32,386 nt of DNA from Chloroflexota bacterium (GCA_005881435.1 VBHP01000007.1:1-32386); one strand, 5' to 3'; shown: positions 6,686 through 15,495, counted from the first letter of the stretch. A program made the numbers and translations. The notes: a model not told the origin generated them from the letters alone.

Positions 6686-8130
6686 GTGACAGACGTGCGC
6701 GTTCGCTTCGCTCCGTCTCCCACCGGTGAACTGCACATCGGCAGCGTGCGCACGACGCTCTACAACTTCCTCTTCGCTCGCCAGAACAAAGGCACTCTGA
6801 TCCTGCGTATCGAGGACACGGATCAAGAACGTCTCGTTCCGGGAGCCATCGACTCCGTGTACGACGGGCTGCATTGGCTGGGCATCCGCTGGGAAGAGGG
6901 TCCGCGCGAAGGTGGGCCATTCGCGCCCTACGTGCAATCGGAGCGACTGCCGCTGTATCGCGAGCACGCGGAGGCGCTCGTCGCGATGGACGCCGCCTAT
7001 CCGTGCTTCTGCACCAAGGAGCGACTGGCGCAGATGCGCGAGGAGCAGCAGGCGCGTAAGGAGATCACGAGATACGACCGTGTCTGCCGGCGGATCGCGC
7101 CGGCCGAGGCACGGCAGCGCGTCGACGACGGCGAGCCGCACACGATCCGGCTGAAAGTCCCTGAGACCGGCACCATCGCCTACCACGATCTGGTGCACGA
7201 CGATGTGAAGTGGGAGCTGAAGGACGTCGAGGACTCGATCCTACTGAAGTCGGACGGCTTCCCGACCTATCACCTGGCTGTCGTCGTCGACGATCACGTC
7301 ATGCGCATCAGCCACGTCTTCCGCGGCGACGACTGGCTCCCCTCGCTGCCCAAACATCTCCTGATCTACCAGGCGTTCAAGTGGCAGGTGCCGGAGCACG
7401 CGCACTTCCCGAACGTCCTCGGCCCGGACCACAAGAAGCTGTCAAAGCGCCACGGCGCGACCGCGGTCCGGGAGTTCCGCGACCAGGGCTACATCCCGGA
7501 GGCGATCGTCAACTTCCTCGCCCTGATCGGCTGGGCTCCGGGTACCGAGGAGGAAGTCTTCACCATGGAGCAGTTGATCCAGAAATGGCGGCTCGATCAG
7601 GTGCAGAAGGCCGGCGGCGTGTGGGACAAGGAGCGCCTGGACTGGTTCAATCGCGTCCACATCCGGATGCTCGACGACGACGACATGGCCGAGCGGCTCG
7701 CGGCGTTCCTGCCCGCCGGCGCATCGCGCGACGTCATTAGCTCCTCGGTGCCGCTGATAAAGGAGCGCTCAAGACCCTGGCCGACGCGCGTGAGATGCTC
7801 GAGTTCCTTTTCGTCGACGAGCTCGAGTACCCGACGGAGTTGCTGCTGGAGAAGCGCGAGCCCGCGAAGGTACGCGTCGTGCTAGAGCGGGTCGCGAGGA
7901 TCGTGACGGACGGACCCTTTACCGCCGACCGCATCAAGACGGCGCTGGACGCCTATGCCGCCGAGATTGGCTGGAAACCGAAAGAGGTCCACATGCCGGT
8001 GCGTATCGCGGTCACCGGCAAGAGAGTCGGACCGCCGCTGTTTGAGTCGATGCTGCTCCTCGGGCGCGAGCGCACGCTCGAGCGGCTGCGTGACGCCATC
8101 GCGCGCCTGTCGGACCCCGTCGCCGCATGA
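6686..8130 (+). CDS. gltX: Glutamyl-tRNA synthetase, interrupted by a one-base frameshift
   Basis: GluRS charges tRNA-Glu, and in many bacteria also tRNA-Gln for later transamidation. The class I signature is PSPTGELHIGS (residues 10-20), the second motif is KLSKR near residue 251, and a Cys-x-Cys (YPCFCTKERL) lies in the zinc-region position. The catalytic half is read in one frame through PLIKER (about 7768). The anticodon-binding half, from LKTLADAREMLEFLF to the stop at 8130, continues one frame over. Restoring one C at 7768 (CGC-CTC in place of CGC-TC) gives a normal 481-residue enzyme. As written, the first frame ends at 7885 after 399 codons. For an essential gene a sequencing or assembly error is the simplest explanation. 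The stop overlaps lepB as ATGA. Confidence 0.88.
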
Positions 8131-8747
8131 GCGTCGAGGAGCGCCGGCAGCGCATCGATCCCGCCGTCTACGCCGAGCCGGAGCCGATCCCCGCACCGGC
8201 CGCCCCCGAAGACCGAACGCGCGCCTTTACCCGCGGCATCCTCGAGGTGCTCCAGGCGCTCGCGATCGCAGTCCTGATCTCCGTCGGCCTGAACCTCTTC
8301 GTCATCCAGGTCACTGAGGTGCGACAGCGCAGCATGGAGAACACGCTGTTCTCCAGCGACCGGGTCCTGGTCAGCAAAGTCGACTACCGCCTTCATGCAC
8401 CGACACCCGGCGACATCATCGTGTTCAAACCGCCGATCGACACGAACATCCCGTACGTCAAACGCGTGATCGGTTTGCCCGGTGACGTCGTCGACCTCCG
8501 CGACGGCAAGGTGGTGGTAAACGGCAAGGAGCTTGACGAGCCGTATGCGATCGGGCTGACGACGCCACGGAGCGGCCAGATCCGCTTTCCGTTCAAGGTC
8601 CCTGCCGGAAACCTGTTCGTCCTCGGTGATAACCGACCGGTATCCGGTGACTCCCGCGAATGGGGCTCGGTGCCCGAGGAGAACATCATCGGCAAGGTCG
8701 TCCTCAAGTTCTGGCCGTTGAACGAGGCGCGATTCTTCGACTGGTGA
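8127..8747 (+). CDS. lepB: Signal peptidase I
   Basis: This type I signal peptidase removes signal peptides from exported proteins at the outer membrane face. A 37-residue Pro/Glu-rich cytoplasmic tail is followed by one membrane helix (about 38-60). Ser69 in RQRSMENTL is the nucleophile and Lys112 in YVKRVIGLPGD is the general base. The later box GDNRPVSGDSREWG is intact. At 206 residues it is the short, Gram-positive-like form with a single N-terminal anchor. The ATG overlaps the gltX stop as ATGA, so the two are translationally coupled. The next gene converges with an 8-base gap. Confidence 0.93.
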   Translation: MSVEERRQRIDPAVYAEPEPIPAPAAPEDRTRAFTRGILEVLQALAIAVLISVGLNLFVIQVTEVRQRSMENTLFSSDRVLVSKVDYRLHAPTPGDIIVFKPPIDTNIPYVKRVIGLPGDVVDLRDGKVVVNGKELDEPYAIGLTTPRSGQIRFPFKVPAGNLFVLGDNRPVSGDSREWGSVPEENIIGKVVLKFWPLNEARFFDW

Positions 8748-8755
8748 CCCTGTGC

Positions 8756-9454
8756 CTAGACGGCGTCGCTCCGATCAGCGCGCGAGCGCTTCGGCGGTGT
8801 GCCCTTCTTCCGCGCCCGGATGACCCACGCGATGCGCTGTTCCTCGTACTGGCGGAAGACGCCTTCGTGTTCGTACTCAACCTCGAAATCGTCGCGCAGC
8901 AGCTTCGCCAGCTCCGGTCGGGTGAAGAAGTGGCGCACCACGCCGTCGGCGAAGCGGATCGTCCGTGGCTCGACGATCTTGTGGGTCTTGTACTCATAGC
9001 GCATGCGCTTCACCAGCATCTTCGAGCTGTTGACCACGAAGGCGAAGGCGCCACCCGGCACGAGGATCCGGGCCACCTCGTCGAAGACGCGCTCCGTCTC
9101 TTTCAGCGTGAAGTAGTGCAGCGCGCAGCGCGCGATGACCGCATCGAAGGTCGCGTCGCCGAAGGGCAACCGGCGCGCGCGCAGGTCCGCCTGCACGTAG
9201 CGTCCGCGCGGGAACATGTCCCGAGCGAACGTGAGAGCGTTCCAGGAGAAATCCAGACCGACTGTCCAGAAGCCTTCACGCGCGAGAACGCGGACGTCGT
9301 CTCCGGTACCGCAGCCGAGGTCGACAAGACGATTGCCCGTGCGCGCGAGCGCCTTGAGGTGCCGATTCAGCCAGGCCGACGACCGGGCGCTGCGCTCGCC
9401 CTCCATCGACTGGAACAGCGAATCCCAGTACCGGCGCGCGACATCGATGCTCAC
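8756..9454 (-). CDS. Class I SAM-dependent methyltransferase (last gene of hisH unit)
   Basis: The 232-residue protein has a Rossmann-type methyltransferase fold: motif I LVDLGCGTGDD, acidic residue at the end of strand 2 (VGLDFSW), a motif ADLRARRLPF with acidic adenine contact, FDAVIARCALHYF and the post-motif VARILVPGGAFAFVV. The substrate is unknown. A UbiE/Methyltransf_11-like small-molecule or lipid methyltransferase is likely. The GTG start overlaps the hisIE stop as GTGA, so it is translated with the histidine genes although no methylation step exists in histidine synthesis. The C-terminus is basic and probably flexible. Confidence 0.8.
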   Translation of the reverse strand: MSIDVARRYWDSLFQSMEGERSARSSAWLNRHLKALARTGNRLVDLGCGTGDDVRVLAREGFWTVGLDFSWNALTFARDMFPRGRYVQADLRARRLPFGDATFDAVIARCALHYFTLKETERVFDEVARILVPGGAFAFVVNSSKMLVKRMRYEYKTHKIVEPRTIRFADGVVRHFFTRPELAKLLRDDFEVEYEHEGVFRQYEEQRIAWVIRARKKGTPPKRSRADRSDAV

Positions 9455-10074
9455 GCGGTGCGGCGCGAGGCCGCGGCCGTTCGTTTTTCCACCAGGCTCG
9501 TCCTCACCTCCTCCGGGGTCGCATCCAGGTCCGTCGCAAGCACGAGCATGACGTAGAGCAGGTCGGTCAGCTCACTGATCGCCCGCTCTCGTCCCTCTGA
9601 CTCGGCGGCGAGCGCGGATTCTACGGCCTCTTCGACGAGCTTCTCGGCGATCGCCGAACGCCCGCCGCGGAACAGCTCCGCGGAGAATGAACCATCGGGC
9701 AGGTCACGTTTGCGCTGCCGCAGCACGGCCGCGAGCTCGGAGAGGAAACGTGACAGTGTCGGCTCGTTGCCTGGGGAAAAGCAGGTCGCGCTGCCGGTGT
9801 GGCATACCGGACCCGTCGGATGCGCCTTGACGAGCAGCGCGTCGGCGTCGCAGTCCAGGCCTAGCTCGACCAGGTGCAGCGCGTTGCCGGAGGTCTCGCC
9901 CTTCTTCCACAGACGGTCTCGCGAGCGGCTGTGGAAGTGGACCTCACGGGTCCGAATGGTCGCGTCCAGTGCCTCGCGATCCATGTAGCCGAGCATCAGC
10001 ACCTCGCCCGTCCCCGCGTCCTGGACGATCGCGGGGACGAGTCCACGATCGTCGAACCGCGGCTCGAGCGTCAC
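9451..10074 (-). CDS. hisIE: Bifunctional phosphoribosyl-AMP cyclohydrolase / phosphoribosyl-ATP pyrophosphatase
   Basis: This fused enzyme carries out steps 2 and 3 of histidine synthesis. The HisI part (about 1-115) has VLMLGYMDREAL, HFHSRSRDRLWKKGETSGN and zinc cysteines in LDCDADALL and HPTGPVCHTGSATCF. The HisE part (about 120-207) is an all-alpha MazG-like pyrophosphatase with AIAEKLVEEAVESALAA and a following ELTDLLYVMLVL containing the metal-binding acidic residues. Length (207) is typical for the fusion. The GTG start overlaps the hisF stop as GTGA, and its own stop overlaps the methyltransferase start in the same way. Confidence 0.94.
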   Translation of the reverse strand: MTLEPRFDDRGLVPAIVQDAGTGEVLMLGYMDREALDATIRTREVHFHSRSRDRLWKKGETSGNALHLVELGLDCDADALLVKAHPTGPVCHTGSATCFSPGNEPTLSRFLSELAAVLRQRKRDLPDGSFSAELFRGGRSAIAEKLVEEAVESALAAESEGRERAISELTDLLYVMLVLATDLDATPEEVRTSLVEKRTAAASRRTA

Positions 10075-10844
10075 GCCGCCTCGCTCGAAGGCCGGATCTC
10101 GACGCCGGCCGCGGCGAGCCTGGCCTTGAGCGCCGGCACCGGGATCTCGCCGCTGTGGAAGATCGACGCCGCGAGACCGGCATCGGCGCCGGTCTGGGTG
10201 AACAGCTCGATGAAATGCGCGACGCTCCCCGCGCCGCCCGAGGCGATGACCGGTACACCGACCGTGTCCGCGACGCGACGCGTCAGCTCGAGGTCGTAGC
10301 CATCGCGGGTGCCGTCGCGATCGATCGACGTCAGCAGGATCTCCCCCGCTCCGGCCTCCACTCCACGCCGCGCCCAGGTCGCGGCATCGAGACCGGTCCC
10401 GCGGCGCCCGCCCTCGACGACGACCTCATACCCTCCTGCCGCCGTCCGTCGCGCATCGATGGCCAGGACCACCGCTTGCGAGCCGGCACGACGAGCGATC
10501 GCGCCCAGCAGCGACGGCTGTTCCACGGCCGCGGTGTTGACGGCGATCTTGTCCGCGCCGGCGCGAAGCACTTCGATCGCGGTCGCGGCGTCGTCGATGC
10601 CGCCGCCGACGCAGAACGGGATCGTCAGCTGCTCGGCGACACGGTGCGCGAGCGCGATGACCGTTCGTCGCCGTTCGGCCGAGGCCGTGATATCGAGGAA
10701 CACGAGCTCGTCGGCGCCGTCTTTGTCGTATCGCGCGGCGAGCGAGACGGGATCGCCCGCATCGCGCAATGAGACGAACCGCGTCCCCTTCACCACTCGA
10801 CCACCGTCCACGTCGAGGCATGGGATCACCCGCTTCGTCAGCAT
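10071..10844 (-). CDS. hisF: Imidazole glycerol phosphate synthase, cyclase subunit
   Basis: HisF is the (beta/alpha)8 cyclase that combines PRFAR with ammonia from HisH, giving imidazole glycerol phosphate and AICAR. Catalytic Asp11 lies in KRVIPCLDVDGGRVVKG and the second aspartate in VVLAIDARR. The phosphate-binding loops VGGGIDD and IASGGAG are present. The ATG at 10844 shares one base with the hisA TGA (TGATG). The 257-residue length is standard. The cognate glutaminase hisH and isomerase hisA precede it in the same transcription unit. Confidence 0.95.
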   Translation of the reverse strand: MLTKRVIPCLDVDGGRVVKGTRFVSLRDAGDPVSLAARYDKDGADELVFLDITASAERRRTVIALAHRVAEQLTIPFCVGGGIDDAATAIEVLRAGADKIAVNTAAVEQPSLLGAIARRAGSQAVVLAIDARRTAAGGYEVVVEGGRRGTGLDAATWARRGVEAGAGEILLTSIDRDGTRDGYDLELTRRVADTVGVPVIASGGAGSVAHFIELFTQTGADAGLAASIFHSGEIPVPALKARLAAAGVEIRPSSEAA

Positions 10845-11569
10845 CAGGACTTCGCTGCGGAGATCGCTTCGCGCAGCGTGAACGCGCCGCCGTACAGCGC
10901 GCGACCGACGATCACGCCACGGACCTGCCGGTGCTTCAGCTTCCCCACTGCACGGATGTCGTCGAGCTTGCCGACTCCGCCGGAGTAGATCACGTCGCCG
11001 TTGAAGGCACGGCCGACGGCGTCGAGCGAGGGGATGTCGACACCCTGAAGGGTGCCGTCGATGGAGACATTCGTGTACACGACCGTCGGCACTCCCTGGA
11101 CGCCGAGCTCGTGGACCATGTCGATCGCCTTCCGCTCCGTCACCACCGTCCAGCCCTTTTCCACGACCATCCCGTCCTTCGCGTCGACGGCGATGGCCAG
11201 TCGGTCGGCGAAGCGGTCGACGAGGCGCACGATGAGATCGGGATCGTCGAGCGCCGCGGTGCCGACGACGATGCGCGTGACGCCGGTCTCGACGAATTGC
11301 TCCGCGGTGTCGTAGTCGCGGATGCCGCCCCCAGCCTGGATCGGCACCGTGAAGCGGCGGCAAAGCGCGCGCAGGATATCCAGGTTCGACGGCGTTCCGG
11401 TCCGCGCGCCGTCGAGATCGACCACGTGCAGCCATTCCGCGCCCTCGTTGACCCAGCGGCGTGCCGCTTCCATCGGCGATGGCGCGACTTCGTACGCCGT
11501 GGCGTAGTCGCCGGCGCGCATGCGGACAGCCTTCCCGTCAAGGATGTCGATGGCGGGATAGACGATCAC
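10844..11569 (-). CDS. hisA: ProFAR isomerase
   Basis: HisA is a (beta/alpha)8 isomerase that opens the ribose of ProFAR to give PRFAR. The catalytic base Asp8 lies in IVYPAIDILDGKAVRM and the general acid aspartate in AIAVDAKDG. Phosphate loops AGGGIRD and SGGVGKLDD are present. The 241-residue length fits. I see nothing marking it as the bifunctional PriA of actinobacteria, but this cannot be excluded by eye, and no trp genes are in view. The GTG start overlaps the hisH TGA as GTGA. Confidence 0.94.
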   Translation of the reverse strand: MIVYPAIDILDGKAVRMRAGDYATAYEVAPSPMEAARRWVNEGAEWLHVVDLDGARTGTPSNLDILRALCRRFTVPIQAGGGIRDYDTAEQFVETGVTRIVVGTAALDDPDLIVRLVDRFADRLAIAVDAKDGMVVEKGWTVVTERKAIDMVHELGVQGVPTVVYTNVSIDGTLQGVDIPSLDAVGRAFNGDVIYSGGVGKLDDIRAVGKLKHRQVRGVIVGRALYGGAFTLREAISAAKS

Positions 11570-12177
11570 CGTTCCCCCGTCCCTCGCACGAAGCCTTCGA
11601 GCAGCCGCTCACCCATGCGCGAGCTCTTCTCCGGGTGGAACTGTACGCCGAGCAATCCGTTGCCGCCGACGATCGCGGGAATGTCGGAACCGTACTCCGT
11701 GGTCGCGAGCACGACATCGTCTTCGGGATCCGCGACATACGAGTGCACGAAGTAGAAGTGCCCACCGTCGGGGACGCCCGCGAGCCAAGGATGCGCCGCG
11801 CGGATACGGACACTGTTCCAACCGGTATGCGGCACGCGCGCGCCGTCGCCGAGACGGCGCACCGTCCCGCAATAGAATCCGAGACCGGGCGCGTCGCCGT
11901 CTTCCTCGCTGGCCTCGAAGAACAGCTGCATGCCGACGCAAAGTCCGAGAAGCGGGACCTCGCGAGCGCGCGCCTCGCGCACGGCGACGTCGAGCCGCAG
12001 CCGATGCAGCTCGCGACTGCAGTGCCCGAAGTGGCCGACTCCTGGCAGCACCACGGCGCCGGCGCCGACGATCTCGCCGTGATCGCGCGTGATGCGGACG
12101 TCACTCGCGCCGGCGCGGCGAAGGGCGCGCTCGACGCTGGCGAGATTGCCGACCCCGTAGTCAACGATCGCGATCAC
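11566..12177 (-). CDS. hisH: Imidazole glycerol phosphate synthase, glutaminase subunit
   Basis: HisH is the class I glutamine amidotransferase that feeds ammonia to HisF. The nucleophile Cys80 lies in LLGLCVGMQLFFE, the catalytic His-Glu pair in GVQFHPEKS, and the oxyanion-region motif is PGVGHFGHC. I start it at the GTG at 12177 (VIAIVDYGVGN), because TAACAT lies six bases upstream, which makes it leaderless. A TTG at 12180 is the alternative. It is the first gene of the unit hisH-A-F-IE-methyltransferase. The product is 203 residues. Confidence 0.94.
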   Translation of the reverse strand: MIAIVDYGVGNLASVERALRRAGASDVRITRDHGEIVGAGAVVLPGVGHFGHCSRELHRLRLDVAVREARAREVPLLGLCVGMQLFFEASEEDGDAPGLGFYCGTVRRLGDGARVPHTGWNSVRIRAAHPWLAGVPDGGHFYFVHSYVADPEDDVVLATTEYGSDIPAIVGGNGLLGVQFHPEKSSRMGERLLEGFVRGTGER

Positions 12178-12183
12178 CAACCG

Positions 12184-12189
12184 ATGTTA
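12184..12189 (-). promoter_or_regulatory. -10 of hisH unit (TAACAT, leaderless)
   Basis: TAACAT on the minus strand lies six bases before GTG 12177. This gives the second half of the his pathway its own promoter, separate from hisZ-G-D-C-B. Confidence 0.55.
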
Positions 12190-12190
12190 G

Positions 12191-12210
12191 GTGCCGCCGA
12201 TCAGCGGCAC
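12191..12210. repeat. 7-bp dyad upstream of hisH promoter, possible operator
   Basis: GTGCCGC (12191-12197) and GCGGCAC (12204-12210) are perfectly complementary around CGATCA. On the minus strand the dyad occupies the spacer and -35 region just upstream of the hisH -10, where a repressor would interfere with initiation. A DNA- or RNA-level role cannot be told apart by eye. Confidence 0.4.
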
Positions 12211-12360
12211 TGCACGGCGTGCGGGCGCGGTGGACTTTGGAGGGCGCTGGCGGCATTTTCGCGCTTCACGCCGCATCTGTTACCAAGGCGACAGACCTGC
12301 GCGCTGAAGCGATGAACCATGGTCGGGCCGGCGGTGTACCGGCTGGCAGGTGGGATAGGG

Positions 12361-12564
12361 ATGCCTCGGGTCTTTGTTTCGTTGTTCTCGTTCTTCGGCA
12401 CGCTGCTGGCGTTGTCGGCAACCGCGCTCGCCTCGACGGACCGCGTATCGCTCGTGCCGCCCGACGCCGACGTGCGCGCCGTCGTCGGGACTGTGGTCAT
12501 CGGCATCGCAGGCGGGATCGTCCTCGCGCTCCTCGATGGCGGAACGCCACAGCGCGAGCTGTAG
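12361..12564 (+). CDS. Small two-segment membrane protein, unknown
   Basis: This 67-residue product starts MPRVFVSLFSFFGTLLALSA, a hydrophobic segment that could be a membrane helix or signal peptide (possible cleavage after ATALAS). A short polar stretch and a second hydrophobic stretch (VVGTVVIGIAGGIVLALL, about 41-58) follow. The ATG at 12361 follows GGGATAGGG. An in-frame start at 12319 would add 14 residues. No family is recognised. It lies alone on the plus strand between the two his units, convergent with hisB (24-base gap) and divergent from hisH. Confidence 0.55.
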   Translation: MPRVFVSLFSFFGTLLALSATALASTDRVSLVPPDADVRAVVGTVVIGIAGGIVLALLDGGTPQREL

Positions 12565-12588
12565 CGTTCCGATTCCGATCCGCTCCGC

Positions 12589-13194
12589 TTAGGTCAGTAG
12601 GCCCTTCGAGCTCGGGGGCCCTTGCCGGCGCGGATCCGCGCGCGAGGCAACCGACAACGTCCGTCCCAGACCCTTGAACGTCGCTTCGAGCAGATGATGC
12701 GTGTTGCCGCCCCGCAGTTGCGTCACGTGCAGCGTCATGCGCGCGCCTTGCGTCAGCGCGATGAAGAAATCGGGAACGAGCGTCGAATCGAAACCGCCCA
12801 CGATCCGCGTCTTCGGCGTGAGATCGTGCGCGAAGAATGGACGGCCGCCGAGATCGACGGCGACGTTGACCAGGCACTCGTCCATCGGCAGAGTGATCGA
12901 GGCGTAGCGCTGAATGCGCTCGCGTTTGCCGAGTGCCTCGTCGATCGCGGCGCCGAGGACCAAACCGATGTCCTCCACCGTGTGATGCTGGTCGACGTCG
13001 AGGTCGCCGGTGGCCTTCAACCTCAGGTCGAACAATCCGTGCACCGCGACGAGTTCCAGCATGTGATCGAGGAACGGGAGCCCGGTGCGAATGGCGGCCG
13101 CGCCACGTCCGTCGAGATCGAGCCGCACCTGGACGTCCGTCTCCTTGGTCTTCCGCTTTCGGGCGGCGCGCCGCGCCGGCGGGCGTCTAGGCAC
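12589..13194 (-). CDS. hisB: Imidazoleglycerol-phosphate dehydratase
   Basis: HisB here is the monofunctional IGP dehydratase without a histidinol phosphatase domain. Manganese-binding signatures are visible: LPFLDHMLELVAVHG, DLDVDQHHTVEDIG and HHLLEATFKGLGR. I start it at the GTG at 13194, which overlaps the end of hisC by eight bases (GTGCCTAG), giving 201 residues including a short Arg/Lys-rich N-terminus. This matches the family length. The histidinol-phosphate phosphatase of the pathway is not in the window. It is the last gene of the hisZ-G-D-C-B unit. Confidence 0.93.
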   Translation of the reverse strand: MPRRPPARRAARKRKTKETDVQVRLDLDGRGAAAIRTGLPFLDHMLELVAVHGLFDLRLKATGDLDVDQHHTVEDIGLVLGAAIDEALGKRERIQRYASITLPMDECLVNVAVDLGGRPFFAHDLTPKTRIVGGFDSTLVPDFFIALTQGARMTLHVTQLRGGNTHHLLEATFKGLGRTLSVASRADPRRQGPPSSKGLLT

Positions 13195-14266
13195 GGACCG
13201 GGCTGAGCGCGCGCTCGATCGCCACGAGGAACCGATCGTTCTCTGCCGGCGTGCCGATGGTGGCGCGCAGGCAGTTGTCGGCGCCGGGCCACATCGAGAC
13301 ATCGCGGATAAGCACGCCGTGCTGGAGGATCGCGGCATGCAGGTCGGCAGCCTTGCGCTCGCGATGACGGAACAGGATGAAGTTCGTCACGGACGGGAAG
13401 GCCTCGATCCCCGGCAAGCGCGACAGTCCGCGCGCCACTTTCTCGCGCTCGCGGGTGATGAACGCGACACGCTCCGGCACGTTCACCGTTGCGGCGACCT
13501 TCGCCGCGACGGCCTGCGCCAGCGTACTGACGTTGTAGGGAAGTCGCACCGCATCGAAGATCTCGATGACCCGCGGGTGCGCGATGAGGACGCCGATGCG
13601 CAGCCCGGCGGCCGCGCGCACCTTGGAAAAGGTCTTGGCGATGACGATGTTGGGATGCTCTGCGATCAGCGGCAGGAGCGACTCGCCAGCGAACTCCGAG
13701 TAGGCCTCGTCGACGAGCACCAGCGACTCCGGTGCGGCCTCGGCCGCGGCGAGGACCGCGTCCCGGGGCATGGCGTTGCCGCTGGGATTGTTCGGCCGGC
13801 AGAGGCAGATCATGTGCGGCCGATGCTTCGCGATCGCGGCGCGGACGCGCTTGGCGTCGACGTCGTACGGCAAGCCGATGCGCTCATCAGCCACGGTCAT
13901 GCCGGTGATCTGACCGAGGCGCCCGTACATCGTGTAGGTCGGTGTGAAGAACAGCACAGTGCGGCCGGCGCCGCCGAAGACGAGAAAGGTCTGCAACAGG
14001 ATCTCGTTCGAGCCATTCCCGAAGATGAGCTGATCCGGCGAGATGCGCCACTGGTCGGCGAGGATCGTGCGCAGCTTTCCGGCGCCGGAGTCGGGATAGC
14101 GGTTCAGCAGGATCGCCTCGAGCTCGTTCGCGGTGAGATACCGGCTGACCGGATTCGGCTCGGCCCACTCGTTCGCCTGCAGCCGGACCTCGGCCGGCTG
14201 CTGCTGCGTGCGGTACGCGCGGAACGCGCCGAGGTCTTCGCGCGGCTTCGGCAGACGGTCGGTCAT
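13187..14266 (-). CDS. hisC: Histidinol-phosphate aminotransferase
   Basis: HisC is a fold-type I PLP aminotransferase converting imidazole acetol phosphate and glutamate to histidinol phosphate. Residues seen are the PLP lysine in IAKTFSKVRAAAGLRIG, the asparagine region CRPNNPSGN, the cofactor aspartate in LVDEAYSEF and the substrate-side NRYPD. The 359-residue length is normal. The ATG overlaps the hisD stop as ATGA. Class members overlap in specificity with aromatic aminotransferases, but the operon context settles the assignment. Confidence 0.93.
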   Translation of the reverse strand: MTDRLPKPREDLGAFRAYRTQQQPAEVRLQANEWAEPNPVSRYLTANELEAILLNRYPDSGAGKLRTILADQWRISPDQLIFGNGSNEILLQTFLVFGGAGRTVLFFTPTYTMYGRLGQITGMTVADERIGLPYDVDAKRVRAAIAKHRPHMICLCRPNNPSGNAMPRDAVLAAAEAAPESLVLVDEAYSEFAGESLLPLIAEHPNIVIAKTFSKVRAAAGLRIGVLIAHPRVIEIFDAVRLPYNVSTLAQAVAAKVAATVNVPERVAFITREREKVARGLSRLPGIEAFPSVTNFILFRHRERKAADLHAAILQHGVLIRDVSMWPGADNCLRATIGTPAENDRFLVAIERALSPVRA

Positions 14267-15495
14267 GTTCGTATCTCCATCGACGCGGCGTGATAGCGCA
14301 TGCCCTCGTAGGCTGCCACGGTAGCCCCCGCTCGCGCCAAGCGTTCCGGTCGCCGGACCGCGACGCGCGTTTCCCAGTGCACGAAGTCGTCGACGCGGAG
14401 CGCCGAGGACCAGCGCGCGGTACCTCCGGTCGGCAGGCTGTGATTCGAACCGGCGACGTAGTCGCCGAACGCCACCGCCGATCGCATGCCCACGAACAGC
14501 GCCCCCGCATGGGTGATGCGGTCGCGCAGCGCGACCGCGGCGTCACCGGCAAGGAGGGCGTGCTCCGGCGCTATCTCGTTTACCGCGAGTGCCGCGGCAA
14601 CGAGCGAGGGCGCGCGATAGCAGCCGATGCGAGAGCCGCTAGCGGCGATTCGTCGAAGGATCTGCGACACGGCGTCGAGCAGCGTCGCGTCATTCGACAG
14701 CAGCGTGGCGAACGCGCCCGCGCCGTGCTCCGCCTGCGCCAGGAGATCCAGGACGAGCGAACCGGCGTCGGCATCGCGCGACGCGACGATCGCGAGCTCG
14801 CTCGGACCCGAGAGCGCGTCGATGCCGACGTCGGCGGAGACGAGCCACTTCGCCGCGCTCGTGTGGGCGTTGCCCGGTCCGACGATCTTGTCCACGGCGG
14901 CGACGCGATCCGTGCCATAGGCCAACGCCGCGACCGCGGCGGCGCCGCCGGCGCGATAGATCGCGTCCGCGCGCACGAGGGTCGCGGCGTAGGCGAGCGC
15001 GGGATCGAGACCGCTTGCGCGCGACATCGGCGAGACGATGACGAGCTCGCGCACGCCGGCGACCCGCGCGGGCACGCCGGTCATCATCGCCGTCGAGGGA
15101 TACGAGACCGCGCCGCGCGGCACGAGCGCACCGACACGGTCGAGCGGGACCGGCACGAGCTCGACGCTGGCATCTTTGTCGCGCCGAGTTACGGCCACCG
15201 GCTGCTGCCTCGCGTGAAACGCGCGGATACGCCGGTGCGCTAGGTCGAGAGCGCGGCGCACCTCGGGAGGACACGACCGCGCGGCCCGTCGGATCGCCGC
15301 GGGTTCGACGACGAGGTCCCCGAGCCGCGCGCGGGGACGATCGAAGCGGCGGACCGTCGCGAGGACGGCGGCATCACCGCGGCGGCGAACGTCGCGAACG
15401 ACGCGTTCCGCCGACGCCCGAACGGTGTGATCGAACGCACCGCCGCGCCAGCGCGCGACGTCGCTCTTGAATGCCGTCAGATCGCCGGCCCTCAC
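14263..15495 (-). CDS. hisD: Histidinol dehydrogenase
   Basis: HisD performs the last two NAD-dependent oxidations to histidine. Signatures are VDKIVGPGNAHTSAAK, GPSELAIVAS, the zinc-binding LLAQAEHGAGAF (Gln and His), catalytic Glu-His in EIAPEHALL, zinc Asp in AFGDYVAGSNHSLPTGG and the C-terminal YHAASMEIR. The frame is open far upstream, but the GTG at 15495 overlaps the hisG TGA as GTGA and gives the expected 410 residues, so I use it. The N-terminal region is rich in arginine. Confidence 0.94.
   Translation of the reverse strand: MRAGDLTAFKSDVARWRGGAFDHTVRASAERVVRDVRRRGDAAVLATVRRFDRPRARLGDLVVEPAAIRRAARSCPPEVRRALDLAHRRIRAFHARQQPVAVTRRDKDASVELVPVPLDRVGALVPRGAVSYPSTAMMTGVPARVAGVRELVIVSPMSRASGLDPALAYAATLVRADAIYRAGGAAAVAALAYGTDRVAAVDKIVGPGNAHTSAAKWLVSADVGIDALSGPSELAIVASRDADAGSLVLDLLAQAEHGAGAFATLLSNDATLLDAVSQILRRIAASGSRIGCYRAPSLVAAALAVNEIAPEHALLAGDAAVALRDRITHAGALFVGMRSAVAFGDYVAGSNHSLPTGGTARWSSALRVDDFVHWETRVAVRRPERLARAGATVAAYEGMRYHAASMEIRT

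Noticed and set aside
7756-7772. Programmed -1 frameshift site in gltX
   Set aside because: There is no slippery X-XXY-YYZ heptamer and AAGGAG is too close for -1 stimulation; sequence error or mutation is simpler.
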